From: Eremothecium cymbalariae DBVPG#7215
Lineage: Eukaryota; Ascomycota; Saccharomycetes; Saccharomycetales; Saccharomycetaceae
DNA length: 64,000 nucleotides
NCBI RefSeq assembly: GCF_000235365.1
Contig: NC_016453.1
Coordinates: 1,321,852-1,385,851 of the forward strand
Direction: 5' to 3'
Notes under the pieces: generated by a model
The model's database searches: none
Seen by the model: only the letters and a program-made list of their open reading frames with translations
What the model was told of the DNA's origin: nothing
In this document: positions 32,201 through 40,854 of the stretch, piece after piece
Position numbering within the stretch: position 1 is the stretch's first letter
Layout of the letters: each line of letters opens with the position of its first letter
Made by a program: the position numbers and the translations under genes

Positions 32201-34618
32201 CCAACAATTTTGTATCATGAACAAAACATTCCCATTCAGTTGGGTGGAGATGTTTAAGATATTCCAATAACGTTATTCTGCTTTTTGGAGATTCTTCCTT
32301 AATGATTTCTTTTAACTTTAACATAATCTTCTCACCGTAATGAGGAATTAAAACAGTGAAGGTTGGCATACATTCCACAGGTATTGGATCTGTAATTGGA
32401 GTTGATAATGACTGTGCGAAGAACGATAATCTTCTTTGAGCTTCGGAGTTTCTTGGAAAAAATTCCATTGATTTAAAAGTAGAATCATCCTGAGCTAAAA
32501 AAAATGTTGGTGATTTTAAGGTTCTCTTATCTTGATATATTGAGTCGACTTGTTGGTATAACAATTTCTGCACGTGATCAATTGATAGAAGATGCTCACG
32601 ATACATTGAAATGACAACGGCATTCCAAACTTGAGATATTAATATCTTGGGTTTGTATTTGATATCCATCTCAGATGTTGCCAATATCTTAGTGTAAATT
32701 CTTTTTGGTAATCTTGAGTAAATATTTTTCCATGGCGTTAATATTGAAGTTCCCAATGAGAACGAAAGCATAATGGAAAATATACAGTTGCAAACAATGT
32801 ACCAAAGGTAAGTATCCAAAAAGAAAAGAACTAAATCAGTTAATAACATTAAAAATAACGTTATGGCAGGTTGCCACTGACATAGCAATGCCCCAAAGAG
32901 CCTGTCTCCGCGGCATCGACTCATATCCAATATTGATAGTACTCTAATGGGATCTCTAAGTGATAACGTTAAAAAAAATATGATTCCAAGAATTTGGCCA
33001 CAAAGACACATATCCATAACCCTCGAGAAAACCATTTGCTTCTACCAGTTAATTTCGGAAACGATGCAGTGAAAGTTTGAGATGAAACGTACTTTCTTTT
33101 ATGCTTCCCACGTTGTAGGTAAGAAGTGAACAACCCTCCTAAAGGGCGGATGGCAAAAAATAGAGTGGTTATGAGGGCAATCACAAATTGTATGATAGAT
33201 ATCACATATGCAGACTTTGAGTGTTCGTCTAGTTCAAAAAACCCAAAAACATAAACAGATGGCCCAAAGTTTAGTATGAAACATATGATTAAACCCATCA
33301 TTCGTCTTGATAGATGCTGGGCACCAGGCCATTCACGAGGCACAAAGGTCCATTCGAACACTGTGGCAACGATTTGAACCACACACGTTAAGGCGCCTCC
33401 TAGCGCAACAGCAGAGAATCTGGATTGCAATGTTGGTGGATTATTCAATAACTGAATGTAGTTTTTGGTGTATAAAGTAGGTGCATTAAACGAGGTGAAA
33501 AACCAAAAAGTAGCAAAATGGATAATCCAAATACGATTAAAATTTGTTGCACAATGCATCCAGCTTCTGGACTCCCTATAAGTTTTGTAAAACACCTTAT
33601 CCCATGCAACATCTTTCAAATATTCATAACGTTCTTCTGCTGGTTTATCGACAAGACGATCTCCATTCTTCAATACTATTCTCTCAATCCCTTCCGGGTA
33701 CCAAAATAACTGGTTCACATCATCATAACCGATAATATCCTTATGATCGTTATCACGTCTCATCAACTTCCCACGCATTCCCACCTCATATATCTGGTTC
33801 CTTAAAAATTTATATATCGGCGTTACAATTTCATTCAAGTACGAAAATTCCATCTTTGAAGCTGTTTTGTCGCCAACTGTTGTTACACGTGCGTCGTAAT
33901 CTTGAGCACATTTGTATACAAAACATAAACATTCAGGAGTAAATCGAAGCTGGTTCGCTTCCCCCCAAACTAACAAATAAAGAGCCAACTGCCTCGCCAT
34001 TTGTGCCGGACTCAAATCCCTCATCCGAAGCTTCCACTTAAAATCAGCCGCCTTAAAACTAGAATCGTCATCCCGTTCCCCGGGAGTCATAACAATCTTT
34101 GGATGATTCTTCATAAACTCCTCTTGACGCTCCTTCCATAACTTCTGCTGCTCCTTAATCGATACCCCCTTCTCCTTCGCAATCCTCTTATTCCTCTTAT
34201 GCGACTTCCCCTGCAACCGCATGTTCGAGAACCCTATCTCCTCATCAAGATTCAACTGTGCGGCAAAATACCACTTCTTGTAGTTCGCACAGTCTCCCCC
34301 AATATACGACGCATGTAACGAGATCAATGCCGCTTGCGCCGTCGTCCTACTCGCCCGCGAATCCAATTGCGTCAACAAGTGGTGATACATGTTTTCCTTC
34401 GAGGACTGTTGAAACCCAAATTTTCTAGCCAAATCATCAAAGATATCCCGTAGCTCACCTTTTGTGACTGGTACCTGGTTATCCTGGCACCAAGCAGGAT
34501 ACTGCAAGTCTGTTTGAGATAGAGTGGGGCTTGGATTCTGGAAGTTCATTGCCCTTGCTGGTCCTTTTGTCTTGGTTCGCTCTGGAGGGGCTGTCTTTGG
34601 TGAACAAAAAATACTCAT
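29211..34618 (-). CDS. FKS3: 1,3-beta-glucan synthase catalytic subunit Fks3 (GT48), frame broken at a homopolymer
   Basis: Plasma-membrane GT48 synthase family that makes beta-1,3-glucan from UDP-glucose; S. cerevisiae FKS3 acts in spore wall formation. Two overlapping frames (34618-32969 and 33035-29211) together cover one protein. The first ends in AKFLESYFF and the second goes on as LTLSLRDPIRVLS, which is continuous in all Fks proteins. The join needs one more T than the eight present at 32971-32978; the repaired length is 1802 residues (1785 in S. cerevisiae Fks3). Conserved blocks include LLVWGEANQLRFTPECLCF, MPTFTVLIPHYGE, RTQTLYRTISGFMNY and GADMGEQ-like GAGMGEQ, with many membrane segments at both ends. 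It lies between GAS and SCW genes like YMR306W. The start could also be the ATG at 34549. Confidence 0.88.
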
Positions 34619-36282
34619 AATATAAATCATAAACACTTCTAATTCATTCTTTAATCCGAAAGATGAGCAAAATAAAAGGCTGGAAGATTTAGCCGCCGAA
34701 GCACAAAAGAGAACAAAAACAAGACAATATCCACCACCCATCACCACGCCGCCGTCGCCGGCCCCCCTCTTTCCGCCCCTTTGGGGATGGCGCGTGTTCG
34801 CGCGCCAAGAAAAACGCAATTGAATAAAAAACGGTTTGCGGCTAGCGCAAATCACCACCAACGAATCAGCCACACACTTTTTACGGAAACAACACCCATA
34901 CACCACAGCAGTCTGCAAGACCGCTGTCCCTCCTCTCACATCGCCCTCGCGAACACCACGACGCCCGCAGATGCCTTCTCCGTAGGCTTGCACGTTTATC
35001 ACTTTTTATCGCATACAAAAAAGGCACGGAAACGACTTGTGAAACGCGAGACAACCACACAGAAGAACGCGAACAAGCTATCCGACGGCAGCAAAAACTT
35101 GTTCGCTCTTTTTGTGCCAAAAGGCTACTCGAAAGTGCGCTCCTATCCAAATTCCACCACACACGCACCTGAAGAATTCCTGACAGCTAACTGTAGACCG
35201 ACCGCCAACGTTGCTTCTTTGCCTTATCTCTCGCATGCGGCGAGCGGCGGTGTCGTATCCTATACCAACAGCGCACTTACCCTAACAATGGTCCTTCGCA
35301 TCTCCATCTTCTCCCACAACAAGCCGTGAACAGAGTGTGGCGCATAAAGAACACCCACACCTCCAAAAGCAGGCCTATGGCATTTTCACCAACCTGCGAA
35401 CTGTCTGCGGGATGCTGGCGGAGCCTGCAAGACTGTGTGCGAACATTTATCTGTGCTTTGCTTTTTCTCGAGCTCCAAATCTCATTTTTGGGCTATCTGC
35501 ACCTATTATGTGACAGGTTTTCCGCACGTAAAGAATAACAATAATCGGATGGAATGGGCTTGTTTCTCGAGGAAATTCTTCAGGTAGAAGAGAGATAGAT
35601 AGGCAGAGAGAGAGATAGATAGAGACATAGTGAGCAATTTTCCCTGTTACAGAGAAAGCCTTGGACGAAAAAAACAGTAGGAAGGCCAGCGGGGCAGGCA
35701 GACAGCAGCTAGGCAGACAGGCAGACAGCTAGGCAGACAGGCAGTCTTGTTTATTTTTCGGTTGTTTGGTCGTGCCCAAATCGGCTTACTTTTTCAGATG
35801 AAACGCGAACAGCGTTTCATCTGGGGAGAGCAGCAGCCAGCAACATGTATGGTAGTAGTAGCACTGCGGAGCCAACTTGGGTGGGGGAACGAGGTCCTTG
35901 GGCCAGCAAGGCAGCAAGGTTGCCTATCTGGGCGTTTACCGGAATGGAGAAAGTGTGCGGAAGGATCAAGACGACTATTTATTGCAACTTGTTATAAACC
36001 GGAGAGAATTCATGTAAATTTAGTAGATTGATTTAAAAGGTGAATGATTTATAGAGAGGAAGGTCAAGTAAGATCTTGAGAGTTTTAAAAAAAAATTTTT
36101 GTTAGTCTCTTTTTTACCTTTCTTCTATCTACTTTACTGCTTACATTTGATTTTGCTAACAGTAGCATACAACTGAAGTTTCAAATTCATTGAATACCAA
36201 CAGGTGAGTTCCAACTACTAGTCATTCCTTTATAAATTTTTGTTCTTTTTTAAGTTAAAAGCTGGGTTCCACTTGAATAAGT
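34619..36282. promoter_or_regulatory. Divergent FKS3-SCW regulatory region (1.7 kb) with inverted and simple repeats
   Basis: Shared upstream region of two wall-glucan genes. It is locally GC-rich (34745-34800, with GCGCG words), holds simple GATAGATAG and GGCAGACA repeats (about 35585-35745), and has a perfect 12-bp inverted repeat at 35795-35823. Several ACGCGA or CGCGAA words could be MCB/SCB-like cell-cycle sites, but this is only a guess. The open frames across this stretch look like chance. Confidence 0.45.
35795..35823. repeat. Perfect 12-bp inverted repeat with 5-base spacer
   Basis: Arms CAGATGAAACGC (35795-35806) and GCGTTTCATCTG (35812-35823) are exact reverse complements around GAACA. 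It stands about 460 bases upstream of SCW. It could be a symmetrical operator or form a hairpin in RNA. Confidence 0.9.
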
Positions 36283-37509
36283 ATGCGTTTTTCCAAATTG
36301 ATTTCTACAGCAGCCTTGTTAGGAGCCACTGCTTTTGCAGTGGAAGAAGAAAAGCGGGTTAATTTTCAACATCAGCACAATGACAAGCGTGCTGTTATGT
36401 ATGTGACAAACTACCACACGACCACTGTGTGGGCTGGTGTTCCGCCAGCCGCTCCTTCGCCTCCTGATGCAGGTGCTTCTCCTGCTCCAGAGAACAACGA
36501 GGCTCCTAAGGCGGAGAAGGTTGTATCTCCTTCGCCTCTTGCTGCTTCAGACTTTGGTGTCGGTGTTGGTGGTAACGTGGATGCTTCCCCAGAGTCGCCA
36601 TCTTCGTCACCATCTTCGTCACCATCTCCTTCACCATCTCCTTCACCATCTCCTTCACCATCTCCTTCACCATCTCCTTCACCATCTCCTTCACCATCTC
36701 CTTCACCATCCTCCTCCTCTCCAGCAGGTGACTTCCAGCATTCTGCCGGTAATGCCAAAGGTATCACTTACTCGCCATACAGTGCCGATGGTACCTGTAA
36801 GTCTGCTTCCCAAATTGCTTCTGACGTTGCGTCTTTGTCTGAATTCCCAATCATTAGATTGTACGGTGTTGACTGTTCCCAAGTTGAGAACGTGTTGAAG
36901 GCCAAGGCTTCAACACAGAAGTTGTTCTTGGGTATCTTCTATGTAGACCAAATCGAGGCTGGTGTTAAGACTATCAAGGAGGCTGTCGAAGCACACGGTT
37001 CGTGGGATGACATCGACACCGTGTCCATTGGTAACGAGTTGGTCAACAACGGTGCTGCTACGGTTTCACAAATTGCTGAATACATGAAGACTGCCAGATC
37101 TGCTTTGAGTGCTGCTGGTTACCACGGCTCAGTTGTGTCTGTGGACACCTTCATTGCTGTGATCAACAACCCAGGGTTGTGTGAACTTTCTGACTACATG
37201 GCTGTTAACGCTCACGCTTACTTTGACGTCAACACCGCTGCGATTGGTGCAGGGGCATGGCTCTTGCAACAAATCCAAAGAGTCTGGACCACTTGCAAGG
37301 GTAAAAAGGACATTCTAATCTCCGAAACCGGTTGGCCATCTCGGGGCCAACCCCTTGGTAAGGCCATTCCATCAAAGCTAAACCAGAAGATTGCCATCGA
37401 CTCCATCAAAGCTACATGTGGTAACAGTGTTATCTTGTTCACCGCATTTGACGACTACTGGAAGGCCGACGGCTCTTACGGGGTTGAGAAGTTCTGGGGT
37501 ATCGTCTAA
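36283..37509 (+). CDS. SCW4: Secreted cell wall GH17 glucanase-like protein Scw4/Scw10
   Basis: Soluble or alkali-extractable wall protein of the GH17 family that takes part in mating and wall integrity. Of 408 residues, 1-19 are a signal peptide (TAFA end). A pro-region follows, with a Kex2 site at DKR before AVMYVTNY. A proline/serine repeat region (about 105-146) precedes the GH17 domain (ITYSPYSADGTCK to the end), with acid Glu252 (SIGNELVNNG) and nucleophile Glu348 (ISETGWPSRG). It corresponds to both YGR279C (SCW4) and YMR305C (SCW10), which are duplicates of one ancestral gene, so either symbol fits. Codons are strongly biased, suggesting high expression. Confidence 0.93.
   Translation: MRFSKLISTAALLGATAFAVEEEKRVNFQHQHNDKRAVMYVTNYHTTTVWAGVPPAAPSPPDAGASPAPENNEAPKAEKVVSPSPLAASDFGVGVGGNVDASPESPSSSPSSSPSPSPSPSPSPSPSPSPSPSPSPSPSPSPSSSSPAGDFQHSAGNAKGITYSPYSADGTCKSASQIASDVASLSEFPIIRLYGVDCSQVENVLKAKASTQKLFLGIFYVDQIEAGVKTIKEAVEAHGSWDDIDTVSIGNELVNNGAATVSQIAEYMKTARSALSAAGYHGSVVSVDTFIAVINNPGLCELSDYMAVNAHAYFDVNTAAIGAGAWLLQQIQRVWTTCKGKKDILISETGWPSRGQPLGKAIPSKLNQKIAIDSIKATCGNSVILFTAFDDYWKADGSYGVEKFWGIV
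36622..36705 (+). repeat. Seven perfect 12-bp tandem repeats inside SCW
   Basis: Unit CCATCTCCTTCA, seven exact copies with partial units on both sides, encoding a Pro-Ser repeat. It lies in the linker between the Kex2 site and the GH17 domain, where it would be O-mannosylated. Exact copies imply recent expansion. Confidence 0.95.
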
Positions 37510-37993
37510 ATCTCGCAACGCTTTTTCTTTGAGGCCTTTTGAAAAACCTTTTAACTATTACTGTGAAACGGATGCTCTACATTCCTTTTATATCCTTATT
37601 ATACTTTTTTAGCAAAAATCGACGCTACTGATATTTTTGAGCGAGTCCTGGATATTGGTATTGTGAGTGTTTCAGGAGTATATTCTGAACTTTTACGTTG
37701 ATGCCATTACCCTCAGCTCTTCTCTAAAATCATCCCATTGAAAAGTGGCAAATAATACAATCTTATGCTCCATTTGGTTTTCTTTTTTTTCTATTTATAC
37801 TTCTAGCTGGTAAACATAAAATCTACTGCTATATTTTGTATACAATGCCCTCTAAGTGACTAGCTGAGTTCTATCCATCCTCCTGCACCGTGTTAGGTAT
37901 ATGTTTGTTTAGAATGTTTAAGGTTACAGATTTTTAAATACCTTCATTTTTGTAAGTTCGTTCGCTAATTCACAGAAAACCTCACTTGACGTA
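37510..37993. terminator. Convergent 3' regions of SCW and CWC22
   Basis: 484 AT-rich bases with no coding sequence. TATTTATA, TACATT and T-rich stretches near 37580-37620 and 37780-37800 are typical of yeast 3' ends. Confidence 0.4.
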
Positions 37994-39745
37994 CTATGAT
38001 TGACGTTGTGGTTGACGGTTTCTTAGTGGGCTTCTGCTCCTGAAACGTGAATGATGCCGATCTCCAACGGCGCGTGGCGGAGTAATCGACCTAGTGCCTT
38101 GTATTGGAGAAGCAGATCTCCTCCTCGACAGTTTCAAGGAATCTTCGGAACTGTTCTTCAGACGTGCCGTGTCACCAGCTTCGGGTGTAGTTTGGATTTT
38201 TTTATTGTCTATAATCTTTCTCATGTTTTCCGTCAAGGCTCCAAGTCCAATGGCAGTGAAGTAGTTGATAGAGAATATGGTGTCTTCAGAGCCATCTAAT
38301 GGGAATATGCCTGCAATAAATGGCTGAATATATTTCTCGTTAAATCTTCTTTGCACTTCTTGAACACCTAAATCGGCTACAAGCTCTTGGAAAATGAATT
38401 TCAAGTAAACTCTACCGGCTGCATTTGTATCTCGTTCATTTAACTGGACCCACTGAAATAGCTCATAGCCAAGGTGATCGGTTGCTAAAAGGTGACCCCA
38501 AAATTTCCCCATATTTCGCAGCTGATTAGGTTCAAAATCCCCTATAGACTCATATATTTGCTTAAAGGTTTGTTGAAAAGCAGCTTCCCAACTATGATGA
38601 CTTGCGCGAAGTTTCTCAGCAGCAGTCCCATAAAACTTCGAATATGTTTGTTCTTGCGAACAAGTCTTTACCAGGATGTCCAGCAAAACAAGCTTCTCAT
38701 CTGATTTAGGACGAAGTTTTAATAATTTATGGGCTGCTTCATCTCCGGAAAGAGACGCTTTCAGGATCAAATATATCTTCTTCCTATACTCAGTGCTATC
38801 TGAATTTGTCATATCAGTAACCACCTCCATATCTTCCACTTGTTGGCTAAGTTGCAACATGGCTTTCTTTCTTAGATCACTAAACTTTTCCTCAGTGCCA
38901 AAGAAATCCTCATCAAATTGAAACTCATCTAATCTTGAGCTGGGTTGTAGTTTTGCTGGATTTTCGAGATCAAGAACAATTCTATGGGTATTCGAGTCTT
39001 GCCCATGCAACTCTATTACCTTCTTAACGCCTTTATAGCCAGTTCTTCGAAAATACAACAAGTCTTGAATAACATCGCTGCTTGACTTACTGAGGTTACC
39101 CACTTGTAGAAGATCCCTCAGCTTCTGAAGTATCTCATTATGAGTTGTCTTACTGACCTCTAATAGATGGTACCCAGAGAGGGTCATAATAAAAGAAATC
39201 ATGTCCAAGGATCTATCATTTGGGCTCTCAAACAATAAAAAGACCAGCTGCAAAATACCGATCTCATGCATAACATCATTATTACTTAACTGGCATGCCA
39301 GAGATAGCATTGCGTAACAAGCTTCCCAATTCTTCCTCCTGTAAGCATGAACAAATCTTAATAACGTCTCTTTAGATATTAAGTAACCAATAGATGGCAC
39401 GAGCACTTCAAAGAACGCTATCAGTGCGGCAAAAACTACACTTCTATCAGTTTTTACTTGTCTATTCAATAACTCTAGGGCAAGAATGCCCTTTCCGCGT
39501 AAGATGTTTATTTGGAACAACTTTCTAAAACTCTCCTCGATGTTTCTCTCATGGAGCTCCTCTAAAACCAAACTAATATGCTTTCTTATTTCTTCCCAAT
39601 TCTCTTTCTGCACAGGCTCTTCCATATCAAGAACCTTACTGGCTAATATATATTGTGCGTGTTCTTTTATATTGGGGACCTGATGGCAGCAAAGTGTAGT
39701 TGAAAGCAATCTCCAAGTTTCTTCGGGCTCTGCTTTGGAATTCAT
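37994..39745 (-). CDS. CWC22: Spliceosome-associated protein Cwc22
   Basis: Component of the activated spliceosome that helps Prp2 to remodel it before the first splicing step. The 583 residues match S. cerevisiae (577). There is a MIF4G domain (about 10-240, HAQYILASKVLDMEEPV, FRKLFQINILRGKGILALELL) and an MA3 domain (about 305-425, TEYRKKIYLILKASLSGDEAAHKLL), followed by an Arg/Ser-rich tail (SRRRSASPIQ, SRFRSRSPLRNR) such as is common in splicing factors. It is the YGR278W counterpart. It shares a 72-base promoter with CAB4. Confidence 0.94.
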   Translation of the reverse strand: MNSKAEPEETWRLLSTTLCCHQVPNIKEHAQYILASKVLDMEEPVQKENWEEIRKHISLVLEELHERNIEESFRKLFQINILRGKGILALELLNRQVKTDRSVVFAALIAFFEVLVPSIGYLISKETLLRFVHAYRRKNWEACYAMLSLACQLSNNDVMHEIGILQLVFLLFESPNDRSLDMISFIMTLSGYHLLEVSKTTHNEILQKLRDLLQVGNLSKSSSDVIQDLLYFRRTGYKGVKKVIELHGQDSNTHRIVLDLENPAKLQPSSRLDEFQFDEDFFGTEEKFSDLRKKAMLQLSQQVEDMEVVTDMTNSDSTEYRKKIYLILKASLSGDEAAHKLLKLRPKSDEKLVLLDILVKTCSQEQTYSKFYGTAAEKLRASHHSWEAAFQQTFKQIYESIGDFEPNQLRNMGKFWGHLLATDHLGYELFQWVQLNERDTNAAGRVYLKFIFQELVADLGVQEVQRRFNEKYIQPFIAGIFPLDGSEDTIFSINYFTAIGLGALTENMRKIIDNKKIQTTPEAGDTARLKNSSEDSLKLSRRRSASPIQGTRSITPPRAVGDRHHSRFRSRSPLRNRQPQRQS

Positions 39746-39817
39746 GTAAAATTAAAACAACTTTAGGCCTACTATAGGTTCATACATGTAGATATAGCAG
39801 GGCATACAAGGGATAGA
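39746..39817. promoter_or_regulatory. 72-base bidirectional promoter of CWC22 and CAB4
   Basis: Only 72 bases separate the two start codons of divergent genes, so both promoters must overlap here or extend into the coding regions. Confidence 0.6.
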
Positions 39818-40690
39818 ATGACAACAGTGGGTATTATAGTGAGAAATATTAATGGAATTGATGTGAAAAACGTGCTAAAGCCTGTTTTTGAACGTTGCTT
39901 GCCCTACCTAAGTTCTGATCACGCTGTGTTAGATATCGTTTTATTAGATTCCTTTAATTCAGCAGCCGCGCTCGATTCTACATTGCTAAGTTTGTACCAT
40001 AATGCTAGAGATGTTTTACTTACCAAAGAGTTATTCGATGTTGGAATTAATGTGCTTTTTAATATCCCCTCAGAAGGTTATTCCAACCATAAATGGGAGG
40101 TCCTTTTCATTTACGATCTCAAACTAAAAGATATGTTTAAACATGATAAATTGGAAACGTTTGAGCTGGAAGACCCTATATTAGATCTGCCTGGTCCTGA
40201 AAAGGATCGAGACAAATATGAAGTAAGTGCGTTAGGAGGGACATTTGATCATTTCCATGATGGCCACAAGATCCTGTTAAGCGTAGCAACCCTTCTAACG
40301 TCAAAGAAGCTCATTGTAGGAGTAACAGTAGAGGAGTTACTTGTGAACAAAAAATATAAAGAGTTACTGGAGTCTTTTGAAGACAGATGTCATAGCGTCT
40401 GCATGTTTTTAAATAGACTGAAGAAGTCACTGGAAGTTAAAATCGTTGCCTTACATGATATCTGTGGGCCTACAGGTAGTGTGCCAGAGATTGAAGCACT
40501 AATAGTTAGCCGCGAAACGGTAGCTGGTGGAGAAATTATCAACAAGACTCGTAACCAGAAGGGTATGAAAGAACTAGAAATTTATGTAGTCAACATCTTA
40601 GGTGGTGACGAATCGGATAGTTGGAAGGAAAAGCTAAGCAGTACTGAAATAAGAAGACACCATCTAATGAAAAACTTAAACCGCAAGTAA
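39818..40690 (+). CDS. CAB4: Pantetheine-phosphate adenylyltransferase Cab4
   Basis: Makes dephospho-CoA from 4'-phosphopantetheine and ATP, the fourth step of CoA synthesis. The 290 residues (305 in S. cerevisiae) have a variable N-terminal half and a nucleotidyltransferase domain from about 135. The hallmark GGTFDHFHDGHKILL (from 141) contains the TxxH...GH nucleotide-binding motif. Downstream are KYKELLESFEDRCHSV and the ALIVSRETVAGGE segment, typical of eukaryotic PPAT domains. It is the YGR277C counterpart, divergent from CWC22 as in S. cerevisiae. Confidence 0.95.
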   Translation: MTTVGIIVRNINGIDVKNVLKPVFERCLPYLSSDHAVLDIVLLDSFNSAAALDSTLLSLYHNARDVLLTKELFDVGINVLFNIPSEGYSNHKWEVLFIYDLKLKDMFKHDKLETFELEDPILDLPGPEKDRDKYEVSALGGTFDHFHDGHKILLSVATLLTSKKLIVGVTVEELLVNKKYKELLESFEDRCHSVCMFLNRLKKSLEVKIVALHDICGPTGSVPEIEALIVSRETVAGGEIINKTRNQKGMKELEIYVVNILGGDESDSWKEKLSSTEIRRHHLMKNLNRK

Positions 40691-40854
40691 GGTTATGGTG
40701 TACCCACATACAAACACAAAAATACATACATACACTGCATGCATGCATGTATAAGTACATAAGTACATATACACATGCATGAGTACTGAAGTATTTATAT
40801 ATATTCAATTTAAAATGATATTTGGATATTTGTTTAGCAGAAACAATAACAGGA
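40691..40854. repeat. CAB4-UBP15 convergent spacer with CATA/CATG simple repeats
   Basis: A 164-base spacer rich in ACATACA, GCATGCATGCATG and GTACATA words (about 40703-40790). It probably supplies polyadenylation signals to both genes. Confidence 0.6.

Noticed and set aside
34781..35329. A 182-codon plus-strand frame and the far N-terminal extension of the FKS3 frame on the other strand (34619-35002)
   Set aside because: Both lie in the GC-rich divergent regulatory region; the sequences are arbitrary in composition and unlike any Fks N-terminus. The FKS3 start was placed at 34618.
35747..36031. A 94-codon plus-strand frame
   Set aside because: It crosses the perfect inverted repeat and ends before SCW; no homology pattern, so probably chance.
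36411..36767. Minus-strand frames with Gly-Asp-Glu or Met-Val-Lys repeats
   Set aside because: Antisense readings of the 12-bp Pro-Ser repeat in SCW.
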